Positions 16,757 through 25,505 are shown, counted from the stretch's first letter. The stretch: 64,000 nucleotides of DNA from CAMCHP01 sp036835325 (GCA_036835325.1 DAITMF010000010.1:1-64000); one strand, 5' to 3'. Made by a program: numbers and translations. Notes: generated from the letters alone by a model not told the origin.

Positions 16757-17529
16757 AGCAGCTCTACATACCTGTTCTGGTTCTATTTTTTCTGGCCTGC
16801 CGGCCGGATGAAACCCAACCCACGCTTGTGATGAATGCACTGCTGGTTGATCAACAGCCACTCAGCGTTGAGCTGTCGTTGCTGAACGTCTTTGTCTCCG
16901 AACCGGCCAACGGTGCAGTTGTAGTGGTTCGTTTTGAAGGGATCGATGGGATGGATGAGGTGCAAGAGTACACCTTGATTCGCGCGGCCGATGACCCGAC
17001 CCGTTTCTCCGCTCCTGAAGACGCTCCACCGATCGAATCAGGCAAGCGTTACACCTTAATCGCCACATGGGATGGCCAACAGGCCAGTGCCTCAGTCGTC
17101 GTTCCTGAGCCCATTTCCTTCATCCAAATCAGCAACACGTCTATCCCCATTGATGAGTCGTCAACCGGGCAGCCTGTCTTCTCGGTGCTGTGGGAGGCCA
17201 ATCCGGGGTTCTCGCGTTTGTTTACGCTTACTGAGCCGAGCAATGATCCGGCGTTGATTCCGTTTCCAGTGCCTTCCGGCCGTTTCAATGAGCAGTTCAG
17301 GCTTCCCGTGCCCGGTCAAGGCACAACGCTTTGGGACATTGATTTTCGCTACTATGGTTTGCACGAACTCGGGGTTTACACCATCGACGCGCAGTACGAT
17401 GCAGTGTTTTTCTATACGCCCGGTGAAGGCGGTTCGCGATTAACCAGGGGGCCGTCAAACGTAGAGAACGGTGCGGGAGTTGTGGCCGCAGCGAGTTACA
17501 CCGGCATTGAGATTGAAATTTTACCGTAA
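16750..17529 (+). CDS. DUF4249-like outer-membrane lipoprotein
   Basis: This protein has 259 residues and starts at 16750, overlapping the receptor stop by 7 bases. The signal is short and ends in FFLAC (Cys17), so the product is probably a lipoprotein. The mature region is beta-rich: LVMNALLVDQQPLSVELS, a Val-rich segment, 'YTLIATWDGQQASASVVVPEPI'-like strands, then a second beta domain. This order resembles DUF4249 lipoproteins, which travel with STN-containing TonB receptors in Bacteroidota and are assumed to bind the ligand or lid the barrel. I assign the family by pattern and context rather than by a unique motif. The longer frame upstream lies inside the receptor gene and is not real. 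Confidence 0.78.
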   Translation: MVKQLYIPVLVLFFLACRPDETQPTLVMNALLVDQQPLSVELSLLNVFVSEPANGAVVVVRFEGIDGMDEVQEYTLIRAADDPTRFSAPEDAPPIESGKRYTLIATWDGQQASASVVVPEPISFIQISNTSIPIDESSTGQPVFSVLWEANPGFSRLFTLTEPSNDPALIPFPVPSGRFNEQFRLPVPGQGTTLWDIDFRYYGLHELGVYTIDAQYDAVFFYTPGEGGSRLTRGPSNVENGAGVVAAASYTGIEIEILP

Positions 17530-17560
17530 AAAGTGATTTTAGAGGTAGGGGATGCCCGCT

Positions 17561-17568
17561 TACCTTTG
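17561..17568 (+). promoter_or_regulatory. TAnnTTTG promoter of the FecR gene
   Basis: TACCTTTG is a perfect -7 box, and a TTTT run at 17537-17540 (20 bases upstream) may serve as -33. This gives FecR its own promoter besides any readthrough from the sigma-factor operon. Confidence 0.6.
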
Positions 17569-17582
17569 TATATGTTCAGTAT

Positions 17583-18437
17583 TTGCCTAAACACACCCAA
17601 GTGGATCGCAAGGAATTGTTTGAAGAAACGTTGAAAAGCATGCGCCTGCCGCAAGCATCCGAGACCGAAGCGTCGTGGATGAAATTGCAGCAATGCATCG
17701 GTGCTGAAGTACGAACCCCAATTGTGCATATCAATCGCCGCAGGGTTCCTGCATGGGCTGCAGCAGCGGCCGTGTTGGTGCTGGTGGTAGGTGCCCTTGC
17801 CCTGTTTAGCGGTGGGTCAACTGAAACAGGCAGTGTAACGGCCATGGCGTATGAAACGGCCATCCTTCCTGACGGCAGTGAAGTGCGTTTGGCGCCCGGT
17901 GCCCGCATCGAGTACAGCATTGAAGAAGGCGGTGAGCGCATTATCAACCTCACCGGCGAAGCGTTTTTTGAAGTAACCAAAGGAGAGCGTTTCGTGGTAA
18001 ACACCACCGCCGGTGAGGTTGAAGTGCTTGGTACTTCGTTTACCGTGTTTGCAGCCGAAGATCAGTTCTCTGTAGAGTGCGTTACCGGCAAGGTGGCCGT
18101 GAGTGCCGGGGAGTCGAAACAGCACATTACAGCCGGTCAGGCGGTAAAGAAGCGCAACGGCACGTTGTGCGCGCCCTATGCGCACAATCAAACCGGAAAT
18201 GCTCTGGGCTCAGACGAGCGCTCGTACACCAATGCTGACTTGAATCGTGTTTTTCAACACGTCGAGCAACATTTTAACGTCATCGTGCGTCTTCAAGGAG
18301 ACCTCACCGGGCAAGAGTTCTCGGGAAGTTTTGTAATGCGCGACGCAGAAAGCACGCTTCGCATCATCACTCGGGCCATGAACCTCAGTTTGGAACAGGT
18401 TGATGCAACGACTTACACGGTCAGCGCTGCCGATTAA
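17583..18437 (+). CDS. FecR-family anti-sigma factor
   Basis: This 284-residue, single-span membrane protein has a cytoplasmic sigma-binding N-terminus (about 1-55) and a transmembrane helix at about 58-77 (WAAAAAVLVLVVGALALF). A periplasmic FecR domain follows (ILPDGSEVRLAPGARIEY ... GEAFFEVTKG). A C-terminal DUF4974/STN-like domain comes last (FQHVEQHFNVIVRL). It would hold the ECF sigma inactive until the receptor's STN domain signals. No ATG fits. TTG 17583 is used here, and GTG 17601 is an alternative. Usually FecR directly follows the sigma gene. Here it comes last, behind the receptor and lipoprotein and after its own promoter. Confidence 0.92.
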   Translation: MPKHTQVDRKELFEETLKSMRLPQASETEASWMKLQQCIGAEVRTPIVHINRRRVPAWAAAAAVLVLVVGALALFSGGSTETGSVTAMAYETAILPDGSEVRLAPGARIEYSIEEGGERIINLTGEAFFEVTKGERFVVNTTAGEVEVLGTSFTVFAAEDQFSVECVTGKVAVSAGESKQHITAGQAVKKRNGTLCAPYAHNQTGNALGSDERSYTNADLNRVFQHVEQHFNVIVRLQGDLTGQEFSGSFVMRDAESTLRIITRAMNLSLEQVDATTYTVSAAD

Positions 18438-18489
18438 CGTAGAAACCCAACCGCTCGTCGTTTTCGAGTTGGTAGATATCACCAAATAG

Positions 18490-18601
18490 GTGAATTTTGC
18501 AAGGCTTAAGGAGCTTGACATCATGTCGAGTTCATTAGTATAGTTAGTTTTAGTTAAGGTTTGGAGCGGCCCTGGTAACGACTGGGGCCGCTTTGTTTTT
18601 T
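18490..18601 (+). ncRNA. Candidate small RNA between fecR and typA
   Basis: A promoter-like pair, TTGG at 18469-18472 and GAATTTTG at 18492-18499, has the right 19-base spacing, with one mismatch in the -7 box. About 95 bases later lies a strong hairpin terminator (18565-18601). Between them is an almost perfect dyad, CTTGACAT-C-ATGTCGAG (18514-18530), and an AT-rich single-stranded stretch. The segment has no credible reading frame beyond six codons. A free-standing promoter-hairpin-terminator unit in a 235-base intergenic gap is the usual look of a small RNA. I cannot assign it to a known family. It could instead be an attenuated FecR leader-tail. Confidence 0.35.
18565..18601 (+). terminator. 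Intrinsic terminator
   Basis: The perfect 8-pair stem AGCGGCCC / GGGCCGCT with a 12-base loop is followed by TTTGTTTTTT. It ends either the fecR transcript or the candidate small RNA. Confidence 0.85.
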
Positions 18602-18609
18602 GCCAATTC

Positions 18610-18620
18610 CTCATCCATCC
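18610..18620 (-). repeat. Exact copy of the dispersed GGATGGATGAG motif
   Basis: This is CTCATCCATCC on the plus strand, followed by CAAAAAG. It sits 22 bases before the typA -7 box, roughly where a -33 element would lie. Five further exact copies of the 11-mer occur in the window (see findings). Confidence 0.7.
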
Positions 18621-18642
18621 CAAAAAGTCGCCCGCTAAATCG

Positions 18643-18650
18643 TACCTTTG
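18643..18650 (+). promoter_or_regulatory. TAnnTTTG promoter of typA
   Basis: TACCTTTG is a perfect -7 box. The predicted leader before the ATG at 18673 is about 17 bases. Confidence 0.65.
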
Positions 18651-18672
18651 CGCGCATTTTTGAGCACATTCC

Positions 18673-20451
18673 ATGAACGCCATTCGCAACATCGCCATCA
18701 TCGCACACGTCGACCACGGCAAAACCACCCTCGTTGATAAAATCATCCAGGAGTGCAGAGCCCTCGATCAGCGCAAAGAATCGACCGAACTCGTGCTCGA
18801 TAACAACGACCTTGAACGTGAGCGTGGCATCACCATTCTCTCCAAAAACGTAGCAGTTAACTACAAAGATGTCAAGATCAACATCATTGACACTCCCGGG
18901 CACAGCGACTTTGGCGGCGAGGTTGAGCGCGTGCTCAAAATGGCTGACGGTGTGCTCTTGCTCGTTGATGCCTTCGAAGGACCGATGCCGCAAACCCGCT
19001 TCGTGCTTTCAAAAGCCATCGAGCTGAATTTGAAGCCGATTGTGGTAGTGAACAAGGTTGATAAAGACAATTGCCGTCCTGATGAAGTGCATGAAGCCGT
19101 TTTCGAGCTTATGTTCAACCTGGAGGCGAGTGAAGATCAGCTCAACTTTCCAACCCTGTACGGGTCGTCAAAGAATGGATGGATGAGCACCGATTGGAAG
19201 AAACCAACTTCTGACCTTACCGCACTGCTCGATACCGTTCTTGAACACATCCCGGAAGCTCCTTTCCGCGAAGGTTCAGTGCAAATGCAGATCGCATCGC
19301 TTGACCACTCGCCATTTACAGGTCGCATCGCCATCGGACGCGTATTCCGTGGCACCTTGACCGAGGGCCAAACCATTGCGCTGTGCACCAAAGACAATGC
19401 GCCCAAGAAAATGCGCGTGAAAGAATTGTACGTGTTCCAAGGATTGGGACGAGTAAAGGTGAACCAAGTGAACAGCGGTGACCTGTGCGCAGTGGTTGGT
19501 TTGGAAGGATTCGAAATTGGCGATACCATCGCCGATGCCGAGCAGCCCGAAGCACTTCCGCGCATTGCCGTCGACGAGCCTACCATGAGTATGCTCTTCA
19601 CCATCAATACATCGCCGTTTTTTGGTCGTGAAGGCAAGTTTGTGACCTCCCGTCAGTTGCGCGATCGACTCTACAAAGAAACCGAGAAGAACCTCGCCTT
19701 GCGCATTGAAGACACCAACTCGGAAGATACCTTCAACGTGTTTGGTCGCGGTATTCTTCACCTTTCGATTTTGGTTGAAACCATGCGCCGTGAAGGCTAT
19801 GAGCTTCAGCTCGGCAAACCGCGTGTGATCACACGTGAAATTGATGGTAAGAAAAACGAACCCTACGAAACCTTGGTGATTGATATCCCGGGTGACTCTG
19901 CCGGTAAAGCCATTGAGTTGGCCACGCAACGCAAGGGCGAATTGCTCGTTATGGAGCCTAAAGGCGATCTGCAACACTTGGAGTTCGCCATCCCGTCACG
20001 CGGGTTGATTGGCTTGCGTAGTGCGCTCATGACGGCATCGGCCGGTGAAGCAATCATCACACACCGGTTTGAGAAATTTGGCATCTGGAAAGGTGACATC
20101 GGCGACCGCCGCAAGGGAGCGATGGTATCCGGTGAAACCGGACAAGCCTTGGCCTATGCCATTGACCGCTTGCAAGACCGCGGTACCTTCTTCATCGATC
20201 CGGGAGAAGAGGTGTACAAAGGTCAGGTGATTGGGGAGAACAGCCGCGAAGGAGATCTTGAGGTGAACGTAATCAAGGGGAAGAAGCTCACTAACATTCG
20301 TGCCTCAGGTGCTGATGATGCAGCGAAAATCGCCCCGAAGAAGCAGTACTCGCTTGAAGAGGCCATGGAGTACATCGGCGACGACGAGTACTTGGAGGTT
20401 ACTCCGCAGTCAATCAGGATGCGTAAGATTCCACACATGTGGAAGCGCTGA
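18673..20451 (+). CDS. typA: Ribosome-associated GTPase TypA/BipA
   Basis: This 592-residue translational GTPase of the EF-G/LepA superfamily binds ribosomes and helps 50S assembly and stress adaptation. The N-terminal G domain shows AHVDHGKTTL (P-loop), RERGITI (switch I), DTPGHSDFGGEV and NKVDKD. Domain II, two alpha/beta domains and the TypA-specific C-terminal domain follow (SRGLIGLRSALMTAS; HMWKR end). The length is normal. It is a single-gene unit with its own promoter. It ends directly against the convergent Omp28-like gene without any gap. Confidence 0.97.
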   Translation: MNAIRNIAIIAHVDHGKTTLVDKIIQECRALDQRKESTELVLDNNDLERERGITILSKNVAVNYKDVKINIIDTPGHSDFGGEVERVLKMADGVLLLVDAFEGPMPQTRFVLSKAIELNLKPIVVVNKVDKDNCRPDEVHEAVFELMFNLEASEDQLNFPTLYGSSKNGWMSTDWKKPTSDLTALLDTVLEHIPEAPFREGSVQMQIASLDHSPFTGRIAIGRVFRGTLTEGQTIALCTKDNAPKKMRVKELYVFQGLGRVKVNQVNSGDLCAVVGLEGFEIGDTIADAEQPEALPRIAVDEPTMSMLFTINTSPFFGREGKFVTSRQLRDRLYKETEKNLALRIEDTNSEDTFNVFGRGILHLSILVETMRREGYELQLGKPRVITREIDGKKNEPYETLVIDIPGDSAGKAIELATQRKGELLVMEPKGDLQHLEFAIPSRGLIGLRSALMTASAGEAIITHRFEKFGIWKGDIGDRRKGAMVSGETGQALAYAIDRLQDRGTFFIDPGEEVYKGQVIGENSREGDLEVNVIKGKKLTNIRASGADDAAKIAPKKQYSLEEAMEYIGDDEYLEVTPQSIRMRKIPHMWKR

Positions 20452-21318
20452 TTACAAATCGGCTTCAATCACATTAAGTACTTCTCCGGTGGTGTTGTCA
20501 ACGACAAACGCCACTGCATGTGCGTTTTCCATGACCCACGCGTCGTTCCAAGGAAAGGTGTAGTCTTTTTGAATGGCGGTGCCGGCTGATGCATTGGCTG
20601 GGCTGAACTGCAGACCCAGCGCACCCGTAACCGAACCACGAAGCACGTGCTTGTGGTGGTAATCGGGCACCACTTCAGGGTTGTTCCCGTACCAGAGCTG
20701 GTAGTCGTACAATTCCGATTCGGTGATGAGAATCACCAAGTTGGTGCTGTTTGCATAATCACTTGCGAAGTTTCCGTGCACATGGATGTTCACCACGTTG
20801 TCATCGGGTAGTGGATAGGCAATGATTTGCATATTCACAGCTGCGGTTTGAACCATTTCAGCAGCGGTTTGCCCCGACCAAAGGCTTGGTGGAGAAAACG
20901 CCCCTGAGCCCCCTGTGCGGTTAACGCGCCCGAGTGGATTTGCTTGGAAGTCAAGTTGGTTGAAGTAGAATTCACCTGCGTCGGTAATCCAATTCGTGTT
21001 GAACGATGATGAAGCCTCGTCAAATGCTGCCAAGCTACCGGCATGTATGGCCACCAAAGCAACACGGTTAGGGTGGGATGTTATGAGGGCTGAAGCGATT
21101 ACGCCTGCGTCAGGACAGTTTCCGCACTGGTGAGCGGTAAAGTCTTCCAAAAGCACATTTTTTAGCGTCGATGTTGGAGCTCCAAACGATGGCGGAGGTC
21201 CGTAAACCGCTTCATTGTACAACCCGGTATTGGGAATAATCGGGTCTTCAATCACGTCGCAAGCTCCGAAAAGGAGGGTTACCGCGACAACTGCCAAAAT
21301 TGCACTAACCTTTTTCAT
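20452..21318 (-). CDS. Omp28-related outer-membrane lipoprotein
   Basis: This 288-residue lipoprotein has a signal ending LLFGAC (Cys20). Residues about 55-75 carry a thioredoxin-fold-like EDFTAHQCGNCPDA stretch with a CxxC pair, typical of the Omp28 family. Porphyromonas Omp28 is a surface lipoprotein proposed as an adhesin, and a redox role for the CxxC is plausible but unproven. The remainder is beta-rich. It is the last gene of a minus-strand operon (TlpA, DUF6029, Omp28). Its start codon shares one base with the stop of the DUF6029 gene. Confidence 0.88.
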   Translation of the reverse strand: MKKVSAILAVVAVTLLFGACDVIEDPIIPNTGLYNEAVYGPPPSFGAPTSTLKNVLLEDFTAHQCGNCPDAGVIASALITSHPNRVALVAIHAGSLAAFDEASSSFNTNWITDAGEFYFNQLDFQANPLGRVNRTGGSGAFSPPSLWSGQTAAEMVQTAAVNMQIIAYPLPDDNVVNIHVHGNFASDYANSTNLVILITESELYDYQLWYGNNPEVVPDYHHKHVLRGSVTGALGLQFSPANASAGTAIQKDYTFPWNDAWVMENAHAVAFVVDNTTGEVLNVIEADL

Positions 21319-23033
21319 TAGAAACTTGTAGTATAGGTGATTTCAAATCCGTTTGATGCCGGCACAGCGCGGCAAACTCCTCCGACACAAAAAATACCTT
21401 CACGACGTTTTCCATAACCCAAAGAGAGGCGATGTGCACCGTCAATATAGCCAACTGTACCGAATAGGTAATGAACACGTTCGGCAGGATTTGGATTCCC
21501 AAAGTTCCATTGATCCATAACGCTAATAAACCAATGGGGTGAGTACGAGTACTCAAACAACACGGTGCCCCAATCGCCTTTGTCTTGGTCGGTGAACAAT
21601 GTTTGAAATTCCGTACGCAACGAGTGGTTCTTCGCAAGTCGGTTTTGAAGTTCGAGCACGTGAATGTTGGCGTACACGATGCCCTTGAAATCAATGGTTA
21701 CCGGCGTCACCAGAGTGTTGAATTCGAAGTAATAGAAGGTGTATTTTGCCTTGAAGTCTTTTGAAATTTTGCGATCGATTTCAACGTTGAAGTCGCGAAT
21801 GAACTTCTCGTCACCAAAGCCGAGGCTATTGCGTCGGTAACCGGTGACGAGGCCTTCTGCGCCAACGAGACCCGTTGTGTCAATGTTGTTGGCCGCGGCG
21901 TAATTGATCGTGATGTTTGTACCGTACTTACCGAAGATGGCATTGCGCAGTTTTTTGAGCGGTGGTGCATCGTCAGGCAAGTCTTTGATGGGCTTGAGTT
22001 TTTTAAATACCTCAATGCTGAACCCTGATTCGCCATCGAGAACAGTAGCGTAGGGGTAGAGCGTAGCGGCGAGGTTGTAGGTGTGCACTTTGGTAATGGC
22101 CGGAATGAAGTTGATGGGCGCATCGAACAAAAGCTGGTCGCGGTCAGAGCGGAAGCTCAGGTTATCAACCATCTTGGCGTTTAGGTTGATGCCAAATCCG
22201 GCTTTGCTGTAGGCTAGGTTTGCGAAGTACCCTTCACCCGGTTTGAAGATGTAGTTATTGTCGGCATTCGGGTCATTGATTTTTCTGACGTATTCGCCGT
22301 AGAAGTTCCATCCTCCATAAAATACTTGAGCACGTGCAGCGTATAGGGCTACATTATCAGGCATTTGTAAAATAAGGGTGTCTTTTTCGAGGGTAGTTGC
22401 AGGCTGGTAACGACTCACGAAAGAACCGCCCAAAGTGACCTGCATTTTGGAGTCTTTAAGGGGTTCAAAGAGTTGGTTAACGCCCACTTCTGCATCAGCT
22501 GCGCGCACAATACCCGGGCCGTTGATCAAACGGCTGTCAAAATCAAAGCGCTGCTTAGCGTAGATGGTTTTGATTTGTACGCCCTCAATCGGACGAACAA
22601 TCAGGCGGATGCCATCCATGGAATTGTCAAGGCCTAAGTAACGTTCTTCATACGATCGGAAGGCCATGCCTGAGCCGAACTGGTCGAAGAAGTTACCGAG
22701 TGTAACATCGAATTTTTCGCTTTGGTACTGAGCAAAGCGGTAGCCGATGCCGGTGCCCTTGAAACGGCCGGGGTACCCCAAGAGAGGGTTCAGGTACGAC
22801 TCGTAGCGTAAACCTGCTGAGAACCCGCCTTTGGTATAGATGAGGTTACCCCAAGCATTGAAGCCGGTTTTCTCATCGGGTACTTGAGCGCCAATGAGGC
22901 TGTCTTCGGCGTAGCTCTGCCAAATCATGGAGAAGTTACCCGTGATGTTGCCCTGTTCTCCCTCAGAAAACTGTGCAAAGAGATAGGAAGGCAACAGCAG
23001 AGCCATTGCCGCAATGAGAAGCGAGCGTTTCAA
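21318..23033 (-). CDS. DUF6029-family outer-membrane beta-barrel-like protein
   Basis: This protein has 571 residues. A signal peptide cut at LFA before QFS (Gln at +1) is followed by a long succession of amphipathic strands rich in Tyr/Phe and Gly, ending in a terminal aromatic residue (FEITYTTSF), as in outer-membrane barrels. Stretches such as GSGMAFRSYEERYLGLDNSMDG match what I remember of DUF6029 proteins, which are Bacteroidota-specific and lie beside Omp28 and TlpA genes. No biochemical role is known. A porin-like barrel serving the neighbouring redox proteins is inference. It is 31 bases downstream of tlpA-like and overlaps the Omp28-like gene by one base. Confidence 0.82.
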   Translation of the reverse strand: MKRSLLIAAMALLLPSYLFAQFSEGEQGNITGNFSMIWQSYAEDSLIGAQVPDEKTGFNAWGNLIYTKGGFSAGLRYESYLNPLLGYPGRFKGTGIGYRFAQYQSEKFDVTLGNFFDQFGSGMAFRSYEERYLGLDNSMDGIRLIVRPIEGVQIKTIYAKQRFDFDSRLINGPGIVRAADAEVGVNQLFEPLKDSKMQVTLGGSFVSRYQPATTLEKDTLILQMPDNVALYAARAQVFYGGWNFYGEYVRKINDPNADNNYIFKPGEGYFANLAYSKAGFGINLNAKMVDNLSFRSDRDQLLFDAPINFIPAITKVHTYNLAATLYPYATVLDGESGFSIEVFKKLKPIKDLPDDAPPLKKLRNAIFGKYGTNITINYAAANNIDTTGLVGAEGLVTGYRRNSLGFGDEKFIRDFNVEIDRKISKDFKAKYTFYYFEFNTLVTPVTIDFKGIVYANIHVLELQNRLAKNHSLRTEFQTLFTDQDKGDWGTVLFEYSYSPHWFISVMDQWNFGNPNPAERVHYLFGTVGYIDGAHRLSLGYGKRREGIFCVGGVCRAVPASNGFEITYTTSF

Positions 23034-23064
23034 GGTTTACAGAAGTTTGGTGGTAGCGTTGTGC

Positions 23065-23541
23065 TTAGAGTTTGCGGAGGATTTCCTCTACCTCTTCCTC
23101 ATCGCCATCCGAGTAGTTGTTGTTTTGCCAGATGATTTTGCCTGTTCCGTCAATGATGAAGGTGTGAGGAACATTGGTCACCTGCATGGTGCGTGCGAAG
23201 TCGCGGTTCGGATCAAGAAGCACTTGATACGGCCATTCAACACTGTTGATGTACGGAGCAACGCGGTTGGCTGTGCGCTGGTCATCGATGCTTACCGCGA
23301 TGAGCGATGCACCGTAGTTTTTCTCCCAATCTTCAATGTACTCCATGTAGTTGTTGAGCTCGCGCTTGCAGGGGCTGCACCAGGTCGCCCAAAACGAAAC
23401 GATAACCGGTTTTCCCTGACCAACGAGCGAAGCCGTGTTGTGGGTTTTTCCGTTTACGTCTTTCAGGTTTACCGAAGGAACGTTTTGTGCAGAGGCTTGA
23501 AGCGCGAACGCGAGGGCCAAAAGAGTCAACAAGTGTTTCAT
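23065..23541 (-). CDS. TlpA-family periplasmic thioredoxin-like protein
   Basis: This protein has 158 residues. A signal peptide ends QASA before QNV (Gln at +1). A single redoxin/TlpA domain carries the active site FWATWCSPCKREL and the cis-Pro region VTNVPHTFIIDGTG. Such proteins reduce or reshuffle disulfides in the periplasm, often for cytochrome c or outer-membrane protein maturation. It is the first gene of the TlpA-DUF6029-Omp28 operon. It is separated from the upstream redoxin/T9SS gene by a strong terminator, so it needs its own promoter, which I cannot place with confidence. Confidence 0.93.
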   Translation of the reverse strand: MKHLLTLLALAFALQASAQNVPSVNLKDVNGKTHNTASLVGQGKPVIVSFWATWCSPCKRELNNYMEYIEDWEKNYGASLIAVSIDDQRTANRVAPYINSVEWPYQVLLDPNRDFARTMQVTNVPHTFIIDGTGKIIWQNNNYSDGDEEEVEEILRKL

Positions 23542-23558
23542 TGAAATGGGTATTAAAA

Positions 23559-23610
23559 AAAGAGATCAACAGCGTGGTAGCAAAAGCTGTACCAAACTGT
23601 TGATCTCTTT
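23559..23610 (-). terminator. Strong intrinsic terminator of the redoxin/T9SS gene
   Basis: A perfect 14-pair stem, AAAGAGATCAACAG with CTGTTGATCTCTTT, encloses a 24-base loop. It is followed on the minus strand by TTTTTTAATA. It begins 11 bases after the stop of the minus-strand gene. Confidence 0.9.
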
Positions 23611-23621
23611 AGGTTGATCGA

Positions 23622-25124
23622 TTACTTGGATACAGTCAATCGCTTGGTGGTGTTAAACGCACCTGCGTTGATGTTTACCATGTAAAGGCCTGCGCTCAAC
23701 TCTGACAAGTCGAGAACAAAGCGCTGCTCACCTGCTGGGAGAACGCCGTAGTCGAATGACATAACACGCTGACCGGTGATGTTGATGATGTCAACGGTTG
23801 TGTGAGCTGCAGTAGCCAAACCGAATACGAGGTTGGTTGAAACGTTGGCAGGGTTAGGGAAGAGCATGGTGCCAGCGGCAAATTCCTCTTCAGAAACACC
23901 TACGTTGATGGTAACGGTTTCAAAGCTAGCAGTCTCTTCATCGTACTCGTAGCTGCCATCGTAGCCGTAAATCCATGAGCTGATTTGGAGGTTGTCATCG
24001 ATGCTCATTACTTGAGCGAAGCCATCAACTCCACACTGCGAGTAAAGGCTGCCCTGTAAGCCGTCACCAAAACCATCTTCAAGGATGAAGCGGTAGCAAC
24101 CGGTAGAAGGAACGCTAACATACCACTCGTACAATTCGAGGTCGTCGAGTGTGTTTTCAGCTACTGAGAATACCGTAGTGTTGTTGTTGGTGTTAACGAT
24201 GCTCCAAGAAACTTCCTCACCCCAGCAGTCGGTTGAAATTACAACCTTGATGAGGCTGGTTGATTCAACTGCACGCAAACCGCTAGCCATAACCGTGTTG
24301 TTGGTTGCATTGGCATCGCCGCTTGCAGTCACAGTGATTTGAACAGGAGCATCGCTGTTAACGCTTGCACTTCCGATGTTTACTTCGGTCATTGCGTAAG
24401 TTCCGAGGTTGCCGGTCCAGTTGTATGACAAGTTAACACCAGCACCTGTAGCGGTAATGGTGGCTGCAGTCAATGGCTGAAGGCCCATGTTCTGGAGGGT
24501 GATGGTGAAATCGATTGGAGCCGAACCACATGCTCCGATAGAGCCGGTGTACTCAACGGCTGATGCGTCAACCGCGGCAGTAGCTACCGGACAAGCCTGG
24601 GCCTGCGCTTGGTAAACGGCTGCTCCGGGCTGAGATGGGTTCAGCTGAAGTACGCGGTTAGGACAAATGGTGAAAATGGTTGGGTAAAACGCCAAGTCGT
24701 AGAGATCTGCGATTTGATCGTCGTTTGCCATTGGGTACGGTGTGCCGGTTACCCAGTCACCGATTGAGTTGCCTCCGCCGAAAATGGTATTTGGAGCAGT
24801 TGAAGGGTCAGCTTCGATAGCGAACACCATCAACTCGTCAGTGCCATTCGGCCCGTACATGTTGTACGCATCTTTCAAAGCACCGGCATTCGGGTGGCCT
24901 GTGCCTGTTTGGTGGTAGTTCCAGCAAGGGCCACACCATACAGCGAACAAGTCAATGATCACTGTCTTGCCTTCATCGAGGTAGTCGTACAAGGTGTGCG
25001 TGTTACCGTTGGTGTCGGTAATGGTGAAGTTCGGGGCGATTGAGCCATCGGCCAACTGCGCTTGAACATTCAAAGCGGCGAATCCGAAGACCGCTACAGC
25101 GATTGAGCGTAGAATTTGTTTCAT
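23622..25124 (-). CDS. Secreted redoxin-domain protein with T9SS type A sorting domain
   Basis: This protein has 500 residues. A signal peptide cut at VQA before QLA is followed by an AhpC/TSA-type thioredoxin domain (about 25-180) with active site FAVWCGPCWNYH. Two Ig-like beta domains come next (about 190-410, including the CARDB-like 'IDFTITLQNMGLQPL' pattern). The C-terminal ~80-residue T9SS type A sorting domain shows FPNPANVSTNLVF, a 'G-Q-R-V' turn, and the terminal ELSAGLYMVNI...KRLTVSK. The sorting domain marks it for export by the type IX system and probable surface attachment. A surface-exposed thioredoxin is notable. It has its own terminator and a weak TAATTTTA promoter at 25158-25165. 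Confidence 0.92.
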   Translation of the reverse strand: MKQILRSIAVAVFGFAALNVQAQLADGSIAPNFTITDTNGNTHTLYDYLDEGKTVIIDLFAVWCGPCWNYHQTGTGHPNAGALKDAYNMYGPNGTDELMVFAIEADPSTAPNTIFGGGNSIGDWVTGTPYPMANDDQIADLYDLAFYPTIFTICPNRVLQLNPSQPGAAVYQAQAQACPVATAAVDASAVEYTGSIGACGSAPIDFTITLQNMGLQPLTAATITATGAGVNLSYNWTGNLGTYAMTEVNIGSASVNSDAPVQITVTASGDANATNNTVMASGLRAVESTSLIKVVISTDCWGEEVSWSIVNTNNNTTVFSVAENTLDDLELYEWYVSVPSTGCYRFILEDGFGDGLQGSLYSQCGVDGFAQVMSIDDNLQISSWIYGYDGSYEYDEETASFETVTINVGVSEEEFAAGTMLFPNPANVSTNLVFGLATAAHTTVDIINITGQRVMSFDYGVLPAGEQRFVLDLSELSAGLYMVNINAGAFNTTKRLTVSK

Positions 25125-25505
25125 ACTAAAAAAGGTTTCCCGTGTAAATGTGTGATGTAAAATTAGGGTTATTTCCTTGGAGTCGACAACAGGTTCAAAA
25201 GGAATCTCGTATTCCAGACGAAGGGGGCGGACCGGTATTTTGGTCTTTTTTTCTTTGGTTGGATGAGTGAGAGGCGCGGAAATACAGCGGTTTGGGAGTG
25301 TCGAACCCTTGGATTTACACCTTGGATTATTGAATTTTTGCGCTCGTAGGATTCCCCGTGTTCACCACAGCTTGCGCGCAGAGGTTGTGCTTGTTTTCTT
25401 GGTCGGCTTGGATTCCTATTGACGTGGTCGTTTCGTTGATTGATGGTCAAATTATCGGTTTCCTTGCGTGCTTTCGTTATCTTTGTGATGATTAAAAAAA
25501 AGCGT
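25125..25505. other. 381-base intergenic region between divergent T9SS cargo genes
   Basis: The left end holds a -7-like TAATTTTA for the minus-strand gene (25158-25165). The right end holds the TATCTTTG promoter of the plus-strand gene. The middle contains GACC-N8-GGTC followed by a T7 run (25230-25252) and then TTGGTTGGATGAG (25255-25267), a near copy of the dispersed GGATGGATGAG motif. A minus-strand reading frame across 25169-25699 has no start signal or recognisable content and overlaps the next gene's 5' half, so I do not call it. Confidence 0.5.
25478..25485 (+). promoter_or_regulatory. TAnnTTTG promoter of the Cys-rich T9SS cargo gene
   Basis: TATCTTTG is a perfect -7 box. Transcription would start near 25491, past the ATG at 25488, so the ATG at 25506 is the start. 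Confidence 0.6.

Noticed and set aside
25230..25252. GACC-N8-GGTC plus T7 as a plus-strand terminator
   Set aside because: The stem has only 4 pairs and no plus-strand gene lies upstream. It is noted only as part of the intergenic description.
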